Shown piece by piece: positions 37,851 to 46,726 of a stretch of DNA of 64,000 nt; the stretch's first letter is position 1; the number at the start of each line of letters is the position of its first letter. The stretch covers positions 248,001 through 312,000 of the forward strand of contig CAWKFA010000009.1 in the NCBI GenBank assembly GCA_963848825.1, read 5' to 3'. Position numbers and translations under genes: made by a program. The DNA comes from CAVVSQ01 sp963848825 (lineage in GTDB: Bacteria; Planctomycetota; Planctomycetia; Gemmatales; Gemmataceae). Below the pieces are notes generated by a model that saw only the letters and a program-made list of their open reading frames with translations, was not told the origin of the DNA and made no database searches.

Positions 37851-38315
37851 ATGGATGCCATGTCTAAACGATTCGTGGACGCGCTTCGGAAGCGGGCGCC
37901 GGACTTAATAGAACATGTTCGTGAGTCGCCTAATCAACAGTTTATCGAACTGCGTATCGACTCCCCGTCTGGGCACGGTGAATTGCTTGTGAGTACTGAA
38001 CGTGAAGAGGTATTTGTGGCGTTCGCTTGTTGGTCAGGTTATTTTAAGGAACAGGAGTACTGGGTCTCAGGGCTGCCGGACGAGGTCCCTCAGGGTGAAG
38101 CCTTTGAACAGCCTTTGACTCTAATTGCCGATCTCTTAAGGGACTTAGTAGTGATCTTGGTTTTAATAAAAAATGGTAACGAGATTAGGACCGGACCTTC
38201 TCATCTCTGGTGGTCGACTAATGATCTTAGGTACGAAGATGCGGATCATTACTATATGTTATCGTGGTCAGGCTTGGGGGACGTTCTTCCGCCCGAACCA
38301 ATAATCCTCAAATAA
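37851..38315 (+). CDS. Orphan hypothetical protein, immunity-protein-like appearance
   Basis: A 154-residue cytoplasmic protein: an N-terminal helix (R-F-V-D-A-L-R-K-R-A-P-D-L-I), strands with H-G-E-L-L-V-S-T and V-F-V-A-F-A-C-W-S-G-Y-F, and a C-terminal W-W-S-T-N-D-L-R-Y-E-D-A-D-H-Y-Y. The pattern of an acidic Trp-rich alpha/beta fold after a strand facing a W/H residue recalls immunity proteins of polymorphic toxin systems, but no toxin is present and this is only an impression. Codon and base use are AT-richer than the surroundings, as in the gene at 36635. Confidence 0.6.
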   Translation: MDAMSKRFVDALRKRAPDLIEHVRESPNQQFIELRIDSPSGHGELLVSTEREEVFVAFACWSGYFKEQEYWVSGLPDEVPQGEAFEQPLTLIADLLRDLVVILVLIKNGNEIRTGPSHLWWSTNDLRYEDADHYYMLSWSGLGDVLPPEPIILK

Positions 38316-39118
38316 CGCGCACGGCCCAACTCGAATTCGAGGGCAAATCTTGTTCAGCGGCCAGTGATGCGTCGGCTGGGGCGGCCGCGTAAAAACCCAA
38401 AGCACTTGTGAGACAGCCGTGTTGAGCGCAAGTCCCTTAATCGAATCGGCGGCGTTAGTTCACGCGGCGCGATGTCCATCCGAATTATCCTCTTCCGGCC
38501 GAGCCTCGGGACGGACTTCTTTGCGTGGTTCTTCGACGAACAGCCATCGGGCAAATCGCAGCATTTTATCGATATCAATTTGCGGATGTAAAGGCTGATT
38601 GCTGGAACGCGTCATCTCTGACACTTGTTACTCCTTTGGATGGAGGACAGGAGAATCAACTCCTGTTCTTGTCTTGGGCCACATCGGACGTCTTGACCGA
38701 GCGGGGCCAGTTCAGCCCCACAAATATGGCAATCTCAATTGCTTGTTTTAGCTCGGTGATTGATGATTGCCTGTACCGATGCTGCCGCCAGGGACTGGGT
38801 TGCCGACACGACCAGCAGCGTTTGCATCAGCAACCTCGATGATACACACCTGCATTTGGTAAACGCGAGTTCCGGCAAGTCGCTGAGCCTCGTCCACGCC
38901 GACATCTAAATGTTCGGGATGCAGGGGAGTGCGCTTGGCCCATTCAAAGAAAGCGCCAGGTGAATTCCCTGCCGCGTGAAAAAATCCAGGGCCAGTCGCT
39001 TAAGATTCTACCCGAAATCTGCCTCACTAGGCCATGCCAGAACGGGTCCGCGCGTACTAACAAGAAATTCAAAAGGGGCGCAGCGGTCTGACCCCTTTTT
39101 CAACGTAGCTGCTAGAGC
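38316..39118. other. Gene-poor region with probable gene debris
   Basis: Eight hundred bases with no convincing full gene. On the plus strand a 48-codon frame (38763-38909) ends T-H-L-H-L-V-N-A-S-S-G-K-S-L-S-L-V and looks like the C-terminal tail of a lost gene. On the minus strand a 34-codon frame (38460-38564, M-L-R-F-A-R-W-L-F-V-E-E-P-R) has a coding appearance but no clear context. ACAGGAG/CTCCTGT near 38650-38668 can form a small stem. The region follows the AT-richer orphan genes and ends in a GGGGTC-type repeat, consistent with a decaying acquired segment. Confidence 0.45.
39071..39099. repeat. AAAAGGGG...CCCCTTTT hairpin repeat (copy 1)
   Basis: AAAAGGGG (39071-39078) and CCCCTTTT (39092-39099) form a stem, with GGTCTGACCCC inside the right arm. 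The same core recurs at 40072, 55381 and 56040. The T-run after the stem could also terminate transcription of the convergent aldolase gene that ends at 39119. Confidence 0.7.
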
Positions 39119-39899
39119 TCAGGGGGCGAAAAACCCGGCGTATTCATTTTTGAAAGCACGGACGCCTCGCTGGACGGCCCAGGTATCGAGCCCCAGGGAC
39201 AACATGCGGCAGCCAAGGTCCACGCAGCGTTGGGCGAAGTCGACGCTGAAGGGAAGAATGGCCCAGTGGATGCCGTTGGCCTTGGCGGCCCTGGCGACCC
39301 GTTCAATTCCACGCCACAGCAAAGGATTGCTCCACTCGCCCAGAATGCCCATGGACTGGGCCAGATCGGCCGGCCCAACAAACAACACGTCCACGTTGGG
39401 CACGGCGGCGATTTGTTCGACGTCGCCAAGTGCATCGACATGTTCGATCTGGATGACGACGAGCGTTTCGGCGTTGGCCTTTTCGACATACTGCTTCGGC
39501 GGCAGAGCACCGTAACCGCCATCGACGCCGCTGCCGTTGTAGCCGCGGAGGCCCTGCGGATGGAACTTGGACCAGCGGACAATGTTTTCGACCTCGCGTG
39601 TGTTGCGCACCTGCGCCGCCATGATGCCGCCGGCGCCAGCTTCCATCTGCGCGCATCACCGAAGCATAATCGGTGGCGGCCATGCGGACGAAGGTTTCCA
39701 GTCCAACAGCGCGCGCCGCGCGCGTCGTATGTTCGATCTGCGCAATCGACAGGCCGGCATGTTCGTTGTCGAGCCAAACGCCGTCGTAGCCGCCTTCCAT
39801 CCCGATGATTTCGACAATCTTGGGATCGGCGAGTTGCCCCAGCGCGAAGACGCGTACAAGCTTGTCCTGTGCTAAAAGTTCTTGCAGACGCCTGCCCAT
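39119..39899 (-). CDS. HpcH/HpaI family aldolase, one frame break
   Basis: A class II pyruvate-dependent aldolase-type TIM barrel. Seen: F-A-L-G-Q-L-A-D-P-K-I-V-E-I-I-G, D-G-V-W-L-D-N-E-H-A-G-L-S (His near the active site), E-T-F-V-R-M-A, then after the break M-E-A-G-A-G-G-I-M-A-A-Q-V-R-N and V-V-I-Q-I-E-H-V-D-A-L with D-V-L-F-V-G-P-A-D-L-A, which supply the metal-binding Glu and Asp. One surplus base at GCGCGC (39649-39654) breaks the frame; corrected length is 259 residues. It may cleave 4-hydroxy-2-oxo acids or 2-dehydro-3-deoxy sugars; the substrate is not evident. AAGGG precedes the ATG. Confidence 0.85.
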
Positions 39900-40071
39900 G
39901 ATGCCGCCCTTCCATCACAATTGACGTGAACCAAGGCAAGCCCTCGCAGGCAGAAAAGAGGCCGGGCTGAAGTAGTCCCGGCCGCCGGTCTGCAAACAGT
40001 GAACTTGCTTAAGCTCTAGATTATGATGTCAGGGCCAATACAGAAAGGCAACAGTAGGAGACGCTCAGCGT

Positions 40072-40115
40072 AAAAAGGGGCCAGACCCCGCGCTGAGGAG
40101 GCCTGACCCCTTTTT
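40072..40115. repeat. AAAAAGGGG...CCCCTTTTT hairpin repeat (copy 2)
   Basis: AAAAAGGGGCCAG (40072-40084) faces CTGACCCCTTTTT (40103-40115) in inverse orientation with one mismatch, around a GC-rich loop. It lies just downstream of the small gene ending at 40127 and could serve as its terminator. The core matches the elements at 39071, 55381 and 56040. Confidence 0.75.
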
Positions 40116-40126
40116 CGGTTCGCCTC

Positions 40127-40357
40127 TCAGGCGGAGGGCCGGTGGCATTTGTCAAAGGCACGGAGAACGTCGTAGAGGTCGGACGTGATGCGGACTTCAT
40201 CATCCAGAAAATCATCCAGCCACAGATAGCGCTGCCGTTTGGCCAGGGCAATCAATGGAAGCAGGTCGCGCAAACTGACACGGATGCCAGGTTCTGGGCG
40301 GTCCTGGTAAAATGATTCCGAGGTATGGGGAAACACGCGAAGGCGCGGAGCGGCCAT
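40127..40357 (-). CDS. Small cytoplasmic hypothetical protein
   Basis: A 76-residue protein (M-A-A-P-R-L-R-V-F-P-H-T-S-E-S-F, then R-D-L-L-P-L-I-A-L-A-K-R-Q-R-Y-L-W-L-D-D-F) with a strong ribosome site, GGGAGG 8 bases before the ATG. It has no signal peptide or membrane segment and looks alpha-helical in its C-terminal half. I know no function. It is divergent from gpsA. Confidence 0.6.
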   Translation of the reverse strand: MAAPRLRVFPHTSESFYQDRPEPGIRVSLRDLLPLIALAKRQRYLWLDDFLDDEVRITSDLYDVLRAFDKCHRPSA

Positions 40358-40483
40358 GAAAACAACCTCCCTGTTGAATAAGCAAGCCGAATGACATGCC
40401 GGCCCGCTGCTACCGTTTTCGCTGCCGCCAGAGCGACGAGCAAAAAGGCCTTTTCTTCTCTATCGGAACAATAGGGAGCGAAC

Positions 40484-41478
40484 TTGACGACCGAATTCAC
40501 GATCTTGGGCGCCGGCGCCTGGGGCACCGCCATCGGAGTCATCTTGGCGCAAAACCCGGCCCACAGGGTGACGCTCTGGAGCGCCCGTCCGGAGCATGCG
40601 GTGCATTTTCACCAAACGCGGGAGAATACCCGCCTGCTACCCGGAGTGCCCATACCGGCCGGCATACACCTTACCACCACCATCGCCGAGGCCGAGCCGA
40701 ATGCGGACCTGCTGGTGGTGGCAGTGCCAACTGCCTATCTACGTGCGACGCTTTCGCGCGTCGCCGGCGCCATCGCGCCTGGCCAGCCAGTGCTCAGCTT
40801 GGTCAAGGGGCTGGAGAACGTCAGCTTTCGGCGGCCGACGGAAATTATCCTGGAAACATTGGGCCCGCGCCGGTCGCGGTGCTTTCCGGCCCCAGTCATG
40901 CGGAAGAGGCGGCACGTGGCCTGCCAACGACGCTCGTGGCCGCCAGCGAGGATTTGCACCTGGCGCGGTGGATCCAGCTGCATTTCACCAGCGGTGCCTT
41001 TCGCGTTTACACCAATCTGGATACGATCGGCGTCGAGCTGGCGGGCGCGCTCAAAAACATCATTGGCATCGCGGCGGGGATATGTGATGGGCTGGGATTT
41101 GGCGACAATACCAAGGCAGCCTTGTTGACACGCGGCCTGGCGGAGATGGCGCGCTTCGGTGTGGCACTCGGCGGCCAGGCGCAGACCTTCTGGGGGCTGG
41201 CGGGAATGGGCGATCTGATCACGACCTGCTTTAGCCGGCATGGTCGCAACCGTGCGGTGGGCCACCGGCTGGGTCAGGGGGAAAAGGCCGCCGCCATCCT
41301 GGCAAGCATGGAAATGGTGGCCGAGGGCATCAATACCACCATCAGCGTCCATGACTGGGCGGCACGCATGGGCATCCCCATGCCGATCACCCAGGAAGTG
41401 TATCGCATCCTGCGCGAGGACAAGGATGCCAAGACGGCGGTCACGGATTTGATGCTCCGCGCTCCGGGGCATGAATAA
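40484..41478 (+). CDS. gpsA: Glycerol-3-phosphate dehydrogenase [NAD(P)+], one frame break
   Basis: TTG start preceded by GGGAG. The Rossmann motif I-L-G-A-G-A-W-G-T-A-I is at residues 7-17. L-L-V-V-A-V-P-T and L-V-K-G-L-E follow, and after the break V-L-S-G-P-S-H-A-E-E-A, L-K-N-I-I-G-I-A-A-G, G-D-N-T-K-A-A-L-L-T-R-G and G-M-G-D-L-I-T-T-C complete the enzyme. It makes sn-glycerol 3-phosphate for phospholipids. One missing base at or near GCGC 40867-40870 breaks the frame; restoring it gives 331 residues, the normal length. As gpsA is usually needed, the break is probably an error. Confidence 0.93.
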
Positions 41479-41493
41479 TAACGGGGGTGAACA

Positions 41494-42069
41494 ATGCAAT
41501 TGCGCCACGCTTTCAAGGAGTGGGCGGTGATTTGCCGGGCACTGGCAGACGGCAAGCAAGCAATCATTCTGCGCAAGGGGGGCATCGCGGAAACAGCCGG
41601 CGACTTTCAGGTGGAACAGACACGCTTTTGGTTATACCCGACCTTCGTGCATCAGCAGCAGTCGGGGGTTCGACCCGAGGCGCTACCGCTCCTCGAGGCC
41701 ACCGAGCGCACCAGGCCGCCCGCTGGCACCGTGGTCCTTGGCCACTGGGCGGAGGTGACGGGTATCTATCGCGTGCAAGACTTGACGCTGGCCCTGTTGC
41801 TGGCGCACCTGCATTGCTGGTCGGATGAAACCATTCGGGCGCGCTTTGCCTATCGCCACCCAGGGATCAATGTCCTCGCCGTGCGCACTTACCAGGCCGC
41901 GGCGACGTACTCGGTCACCGAGACGCCGGCCTACCTGGGGTGTAAGAGCTGGGTCGAACTGGACGCCCCGCTGTCCATCGAAGGTTCGGTGCCCGTGACG
42001 ACGGACAAGGCGCACGAGGACGTCAAGTGGCAGCTGGAAATGTTGCTGCGACCGACGGGTTTGGCGTGA
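41494..42069 (+). CDS. DUF1802 family protein
   Basis: A 191-residue protein with A-F-K-E-W-A-V-I-C-R-A-L and I-I-L-R-K-G-G-I at the start, F-W-L-Y-P-T-F-V-H-Q-Q-Q in the middle, and H-E-D-V-K-W at the end, as in DUF1802. Members occur in cyanobacteria, actinobacteria and planctomycetes and have no established role. It lies 15 bases after gpsA and may share its transcript. Confidence 0.82.
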   Translation: MQLRHAFKEWAVICRALADGKQAIILRKGGIAETAGDFQVEQTRFWLYPTFVHQQQSGVRPEALPLLEATERTRPPAGTVVLGHWAEVTGIYRVQDLTLALLLAHLHCWSDETIRARFAYRHPGINVLAVRTYQAAATYSVTETPAYLGCKSWVELDAPLSIEGSVPVTTDKAHEDVKWQLEMLLRPTGLA

Positions 42070-42076
42070 ACCCGCT

Positions 42077-42895
42077 TTAGGTAGCCATCTCGGGAATGGG
42101 CAAAGTCGCCAGGGCTTTCTCATCAAGCATCACGCGGCGAATGGCGTGTGCCTGTCCGGTAACCGGATCGCAATCGACCAGGGCGCCGGCAATTCTTGGG
42201 TCACCTTCCGCGACATCAAAGGCCGTCGGCACGAAGGTGAGCGTGGTACGCAGCACGCGATCCACGCGCCGGCCGAGAATGCTGTCATACGGGCCCGTCA
42301 TGCCAACGTCCGTCTGGTAGGCCGTGCCACCGGGGAATATTTGCTCATCGGCGGTGGCAACATGGGTATGCGTGCCCAGGACCGCGGTGACCCGGCCTTT
42401 GAGATGGTGGCCGAGCAGATATTTATCGGCGGTGGCTTCCGCGTGGACATCCACCAGAATAATGCGTGTACGTCCCTCGATTTCCTTGAGGACGCGGTCG
42501 GCCGCCTGAAACGGGCAATCGACGGCCCGCATGTAGGTGCGCCCGAGTAAGCTGAAAGCCGCCACCACCGAGCCGTCCGCTAGCGTGGTGAAGATGAGGG
42601 TTCTGCCTGGAGCATCCGGGGGATAATTGGCCGGCTTACAGATACAGGCGTTTTCTTCCAGCGTTTTGATCAATTCTTGCTTTTTGTAGATGTGATCGCC
42701 CATCGTGACGAGATCGACGCCGGCCTCGCGCAGCTGGCGAAAGACGCGTGGCGTCATGCCCGAGCCGCCCGAGGCATTTTCGGCGTTGGCGATCACCACG
42801 GCAACATTCTCGGCGCGTCGCAGCCTGGCGAGATTTTTTCTGACGATCTCCACGCCAGGCGTGCCGACGATATCGCCGAGAAAGAGAAGACGCAT
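42077..42895 (-). CDS. YmdB-family calcineurin-like phosphodiesterase
   Basis: A 272-residue metallophosphoesterase matching the YmdB (TIGR00282) family: L-F-L-G-D-I-V-G, N-A-E-N-A-S-G-G, M-G-D-H-I-Y-K-K, D-V-H-A-E-A-T and G-T-H-T-H-V-A-T-A-D supply the metal ligands. The third motif reads G-D-H where bacilli have G-N-H. YmdB hydrolyses 2',3'-cyclic nucleotides in Bacillus and affects biofilm and sporulation decisions. The gene begins one base after the rny stop, the same order as in Bacillus, so the pair is an operon. Confidence 0.9.
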   Translation of the reverse strand: MRLLFLGDIVGTPGVEIVRKNLARLRRAENVAVVIANAENASGGSGMTPRVFRQLREAGVDLVTMGDHIYKKQELIKTLEENACICKPANYPPDAPGRTLIFTTLADGSVVAAFSLLGRTYMRAVDCPFQAADRVLKEIEGRTRIILVDVHAEATADKYLLGHHLKGRVTAVLGTHTHVATADEQIFPGGTAYQTDVGMTGPYDSILGRRVDRVLRTTLTFVPTAFDVAEGDPRIAGALVDCDPVTGQAHAIRRVMLDEKALATLPIPEMAT

Positions 42896-42896
42896 G

Positions 42897-44474
42897 CTAC
42901 CTCGCGAACTCCACAGTCCTGGTTTCGCGCACCACGGTGACCTTGATTTCACCGGGATAATTGAGCTGTTGCTCGATGGCCTTGGCAATTTCACGGCAGG
43001 TTTTCGTGGCCTCATTGTCGGAGAGGGTTTGCGCATTGGCGATCACGCGCAGCTCGCGCCCGGCCTGGATGGCGAAGGCATGTTCCACGCCAGGAAAGCC
43101 GGAAGCCAAAGCCTCCAGCTCTTCCAGACGTTTGACATACTTTTCCAAAGTTTCGCGGCGGGCGCCTGGCCGCGAGGCGCTGATGGCGTCGGCGGCGGCG
43201 ACGAGGACCGTGTAGACGTGGTCGATGGTGACGTCGTCGTGGTGGCCGGCGATGGCGTGCAGAACTTCCTTGCTCGTCTCGCCGTAGCGCTTCGCCAGCT
43301 CCGCGCCGATTTTCGGGTGGCCGCCTTCCATTTCATGGTCGGCGGCTTTACCGATGTCGTGGAGCAGCCCGCAGCGCCTGGCGAGCAGGCCATTCAGCCC
43401 AATCTCGTCTGCCATGAGCCCGCAAAGCGCGGCCACCTCCACGCTATGCTGGAGCACATTTTGGCTATAGCTCGTGCGAAACCTGAGCCGGCCGAGCAGC
43501 TGCATGAGCTTTTCATTGACGGAGCCGACGTTCGCATCCAGCACGGCCTGCTTGCCCAGCTCCAGGATGTGGCGTTCCATCTCCTCCTGAGTTTCCCGGA
43601 CAACTTCCTCGATGCGCGTGGGGTGGATACGGCCATCCTGGATCAGCTTGGTCAAGGCGAGTCGCGCGGTCTCCCGGCGAATGTTGTCGAAAGCGCTGAC
43701 GATGACGACGCCGGGCGTATCGTCCACGATGACGTCCACGCCTGTGGCCTTTTCAAAAGTGCGAATATTGCGGCCTTCGCGGCCGATGATGCGGCCCTTC
43801 ATGTCGTCGGAGGGGATGTCGACGGTGCTGACGGTGCTATCGGCGGTATGTTCCGCGGCATAGCGCTGCACGGAAATGGCCAACACCTTGCGCGCCCGCT
43901 CCTCGGTGGTCGCCTTGAGTTGTTCCTCATGGCGATGGATGCGCCCGGCGATTTCGTCGGCCAACTCCTTGTCCAGCCGCTCCAGCAGCAATTTCTCCGC
44001 CTGCTCGCGGGATAGATTGCTGATCTCGTGCAGCCTTTTGGTCTGTTGCGCGGTAAGGGTCTCGAGTTCCCGCAGCTTCTGGTCGAGGGTTTCTTTTTTC
44101 TCTTGAAGCCTTTTTTCGTCCTGCTGCAGGAGCTTTTCTTTTTTTTGTTGGCCCTCGTGGCGTTGTTCTAGGGCATCCTCTTTTTTTTCCAGGCGGCGTT
44201 CCTGCTCGCGCTGTTCGGTCCTGATTTTTTCGATCTCGCGAGTAAACTCCTCGCGTTTCTTGAAGACTTCGTCCTTGGCTTGAAGTTCGGCATCCTTACG
44301 TAAATTCTCGGCAGTTTTCTCGGCCTGGATTACCAGCTCTCGGGAACGGGATTCGGCACTGTTGAGGTTGAGGCGATCGCCCCGGCGGATCAGCACCCAG
44401 GCTGTTCCCGCGCCGATACCCAGTCCCAAAAAAGCGGCCGGAATAATCCAGACCACGCAGTCCAAAAAGGACAT
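42897..44474 (-). CDS. rny: Ribonuclease Y
   Basis: A 525-residue endoribonuclease that initiates mRNA decay at the membrane. Order: an N-terminal membrane helix (about 5-27), a long charged coiled coil (about 35-200), a KH domain with G-R-I-I-G-R-E-G-R-N-I-R, an HD domain with H-S-V-E-V-A and L-L-H-D-I-G-K-A-A-D-H-E, and a C-terminal domain. I chose the ATG at 44474 because GGGAG lies eight bases upstream; a GTG three codons earlier has no ribosome site. It is followed directly by the YmdB-type gene. Confidence 0.95.
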   Translation of the reverse strand: MSFLDCVVWIIPAAFLGLGIGAGTAWVLIRRGDRLNLNSAESRSRELVIQAEKTAENLRKDAELQAKDEVFKKREEFTREIEKIRTEQREQERRLEKKEDALEQRHEGQQKKEKLLQQDEKRLQEKKETLDQKLRELETLTAQQTKRLHEISNLSREQAEKLLLERLDKELADEIAGRIHRHEEQLKATTEERARKVLAISVQRYAAEHTADSTVSTVDIPSDDMKGRIIGREGRNIRTFEKATGVDVIVDDTPGVVIVSAFDNIRRETARLALTKLIQDGRIHPTRIEEVVRETQEEMERHILELGKQAVLDANVGSVNEKLMQLLGRLRFRTSYSQNVLQHSVEVAALCGLMADEIGLNGLLARRCGLLHDIGKAADHEMEGGHPKIGAELAKRYGETSKEVLHAIAGHHDDVTIDHVYTVLVAAADAISASRPGARRETLEKYVKRLEELEALASGFPGVEHAFAIQAGRELRVIANAQTLSDNEATKTCREIAKAIEQQLNYPGEIKVTVVRETRTVEFAR

Positions 44475-44851
44475 AGTGGCCACTCCCTAAGTGGTCCCGC
44501 AAGCTTCGCAGCAGGCCCCCCAGCACCAAAGCTACCAGTAGTAAAACAAGGAATGTCATGAAAAAACCGTGTTCGACGAGGTACGCGCTTGCCGTCGGTT
44601 GGGGACTTTCACGGCCCGCCAGCGCGGATGTTTGCCGCTGGGAAGCCGGGACCAAGTCTGTTAAATCAAGTTACCTGTTTGGATTTACTCAATAGGCCGC
44701 GCGCAGGCGCGCGGGGTTCTCAAGCTCATCACGTTTTATTATGAGGCAGCGCGTAGGGCCAGGTCAAGGACTTATTTCGGGTGCGCTCGCGACGAGGCCC
44801 GGCCCAGGCGCCGCGCAGGCGCTGTTCTCGCGAAGCAGCTTGCGCACCGCG
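44475..44851. other. Intergenic with GC-rich hairpin
   Basis: About 377 bases between two leftward genes. CCGCGCGC-AG-GCGCGCGG near 44695-44712 is a strong self-complementary element. A T-rich stretch (44725-44735, TTTTATTAT on the plus strand) lies between it and 44740. A minus-strand membrane-like frame starting near 44559 runs into rny in another frame and lacks support. The rny promoter should lie here. Confidence 0.4.
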
Positions 44852-45469
44852 TCAGGAACGTTCACCAAAATAAAAGGCTATCACCGAGGCCAGAATGGTT
44901 TCCCACATCGACATGGAGACCTCGGTTTCCAGGCTCGGCTTGATAATGACGTGAATAATCACCGCCACGCCCAGGCCCACGATGGAAATGAGCGAGAGCC
45001 AGGCTTCCATATCCTGCAAGAAGAAGGGGGGCGCTTCCCGGCCGACGACGGCGCGCACGATAACGCCAAGAAAGAAAGCGCCGAGAATGCACAAGGGGAG
45101 GAAAGGTTCCTGCTTGAGCTCGTCGAGGGATTTTTCAAATTGCTCGTGCAGCTTGTCCGGGTCGTGGTAGATACACCAACCGATAGTGCCAACGAGCGCG
45201 ACCATCACCAAAAAGCGGATACAGCCGCTCGGCAAATAGAGCGGGTGCCGTTCGGGCACGGTGGTGGGACTGCCGCGATGGGCAAAGTAGTGGCCCAAAA
45301 CCATGAAAAGCAAGTACATCAGATAGGGAGGAATGGCCGAGGTTTGTTTGGCGCCGATGAGCAGCATCGCGCAAAACAGGCCGACGATCACGATGGTGTG
45401 CGTCGCGCGAATGCTGCCGGGGGGCAGACCGAGCGCATGGCGTTTCACGGTAAGCGGCATGGTGGACAT
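44852..45469 (-). CDS. Multi-pass membrane protein of unknown function
   Basis: A 205-residue protein with about five or six hydrophobic helices (T-I-V-I-V-G-L-F-C-A-M-L-L, Y-L-M-Y-L-L-F-M-V-L-G, F-L-V-M-V-A-L-V-G-T-I-G, L-C-I-L-G-A-F-F-L-G-V-I-V, L-I-S-I-V-G-L-G-V-A-V-I-I) and a soluble loop D-P-D-K-L-H-E-Q-F-E-K-S. The last helix ends V-I-A-F-Y-F-G-E-R-S. No known family comes to mind. It is divergent from rplM. Confidence 0.65.
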   Translation of the reverse strand: MSTMPLTVKRHALGLPPGSIRATHTIVIVGLFCAMLLIGAKQTSAIPPYLMYLLFMVLGHYFAHRGSPTTVPERHPLYLPSGCIRFLVMVALVGTIGWCIYHDPDKLHEQFEKSLDELKQEPFLPLCILGAFFLGVIVRAVVGREAPPFFLQDMEAWLSLISIVGLGVAVIIHVIIKPSLETEVSMSMWETILASVIAFYFGERS

Positions 45470-45610
45470 GGTGTTCCCTTCAGGTCAATCGGGGAGGGGC
45501 CGGCGCGCGTGGAGCGCGCGACGCGCCTTCGTTTTTCGCCCTTGACGGGGCGGAACAGCATCTTATCATATCTATTTCGCAATTGGGTCTCCGTAATTTG
45601 GATGCGTACA

Positions 45611-46045
45611 ATGTCAACGTTCATGGCGAAAAACGGCGAAGTTCCCCAGGGCTGGTACATAGTCGACGCGACGGATAAGGTAGTGGGGCGCCTGGCCGTG
45701 GCCATTGCCAATATTTTGCGTGGCAAACATCGGCCGCAATATACCCCTCATCACGACACCGGCGAGTTCGTCATTGTCACCAATGCCGAGAAGATCAAAT
45801 TCACCGGCAAGAAATGGCAACAAAAAACCTACGCCGCCTACTCGCATTACCCGGGCGGCCTGCGGGTGCAGACTGCCCAGGAAGTGCTCGATCGGCACCC
45901 GGAGCGGATCATCATCGCGGCCGTGCGGCGCATGGTCCCGCGCAATCGCCTGGGACGCCTGCAAATGTCCAAGTTAAAGGTCTATGCCGGCCCAGAGCAT
46001 CCTCACCAGGCTCAGCAACCTCGTGAGTTGAAGTTTCCCGTTTAA
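45611..46045 (+). CDS. rplM: 50S ribosomal protein L13
   Basis: A 144-residue protein with the L13 hallmarks W-Y-I-V-D-A-T-D-K-V-V-G-R-L-A, Y-T-P-H-H-D-T-G-E-F-V-I-V-T-N-A-E-K and V-R-R-M-V-P-R-N-R-L-G-R. Several in-frame ATG codons exist (45602, 45611, 45623); I choose 45611 by length. It is followed 78 bases later by rpsI, the conserved L13-S9 pair. Confidence 0.96.
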   Translation: MSTFMAKNGEVPQGWYIVDATDKVVGRLAVAIANILRGKHRPQYTPHHDTGEFVIVTNAEKIKFTGKKWQQKTYAAYSHYPGGLRVQTAQEVLDRHPERIIIAAVRRMVPRNRLGRLQMSKLKVYAGPEHPHQAQQPRELKFPV

Positions 46046-46123
46046 TACCAGGCATGGCGCTCGCCCTTCCGTGGGCGCAGTTCATGAGTCTGAGCGACGA
46101 AGGAATTCTAAGGAGACAACGCC

Positions 46124-46570
46124 GTGGCGGAAGCTAAGCGAAAATATCACCTGGGTACGGGCCGCCGCAAAACCGCGGTGGCGCGCGTGCGTCTGTTCGA
46201 TGGTACGGGCCAGATCACTATCAATGGACGACCCCTTGAAGTATTTTTCACGGAAGACAAGGATCGTAGCGCCGTCGTTGGTCCCCTGGCGATCACCGAG
46301 ATGCGCAATCGTCTGGATATGATTGTGAACGTTCGTGGCGGAGGCATCACCGGTCAGGCCGGCGCCATCTGCCAGGGCGCGGCCCGCGCCCTCAAGTCCG
46401 TGTTTGGCATCGGCGAGAAAAAGGCCGAGACTGAAACGGCGGAAGCTGGCGGCGGCATGGAAAAGATCCTGCGCGATTCGGGCTATTTGACCCGCGATGG
46501 CCGTATGAAAGAACGCAAAAAGTACGGTCGCAAGGGCGCACGCAAGAGCTTCCAGTTCTCCAAACGCTAA
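46124..46570 (+). CDS. rpsI: 30S ribosomal protein S9 with internal insertion
   Basis: GTG start with AAGGAG ten bases upstream. The protein has G-T-G-R-R-K-T-A-V-A-R-V, G-G-G-I-T-G-Q-A-G-A-I and the C-terminal K-K-Y-G-R-K-G-A-R-K-S-F-Q-F-S-K-R, whose last residues reach the tRNA P site. At 148 residues it is longer than the usual 130. An acidic insertion (E-K-K-A-E-T-E-T-A-E-A-G-G-G) sits before M-E-K-I-L-R-D-S-G-Y, where other S9 proteins have a short helix-turn. Confidence 0.96.
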   Translation: MAEAKRKYHLGTGRRKTAVARVRLFDGTGQITINGRPLEVFFTEDKDRSAVVGPLAITEMRNRLDMIVNVRGGGITGQAGAICQGAARALKSVFGIGEKKAETETAEAGGGMEKILRDSGYLTRDGRMKERKKYGRKGARKSFQFSKR

Positions 46571-46638
46571 CGTACGGTTGGCCGGGACGACTGTTTGGCA
46601 ATGACCGGGCGAACTGATCGCCGCCGAAGGTAGAACCT

Positions 46639-46675
46639 GGCTGTCAAGCTTGCCGATTCGGCAGACTTGGCAGCC
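46639..46675. other. Long stem-loop after rpsI
   Basis: GGCTGTCAAG (46639-46648) pairs with CTTGGCAGCC (46666-46675), allowing one G-T pair, and an inner stem TTGCCG/CGGCA closes on a small loop. No T-run follows. It lies 19 bases before the terminator at 46694 and may protect the rplM-rpsI mRNA 3' end. Confidence 0.55.
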
Positions 46676-46693
46676 AATCGTGATAATTTATAC

Positions 46694-46719
46694 CTCGACA
46701 TTAGGTCGAGTTTCTTTTT
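46694..46719 (+). terminator. Intrinsic terminator of rplM-rpsI
   Basis: CTCGAC (46694-46699) and GTCGAG (46705-46710) form a six-base-pair stem with the loop ATTAG, followed by TTTCTTTTT. It separates the ribosomal protein pair from the nuo operon. Confidence 0.75.
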
Positions 46720-46726
46720 GGCCTGG

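Noticed and set aside
36635..38315. A complete toxin-immunity module
   Set aside because: The two orphan proteins look immunity-like at best and no toxin or delivery domain is nearby.
42705..44015. A 436-codon open frame on the plus strand
   Set aside because: It lies opposite rny and ymdB, which have full motif sets; long antisense frames are expected in GC-rich coding DNA.
44296..44559. A minus-strand frame with a hydrophobic start (M-T-F-L-V-L-L-L)
   Set aside because: Most of it overlaps rny in another frame, the tail is non-coding in appearance and no ribosome site is evident.
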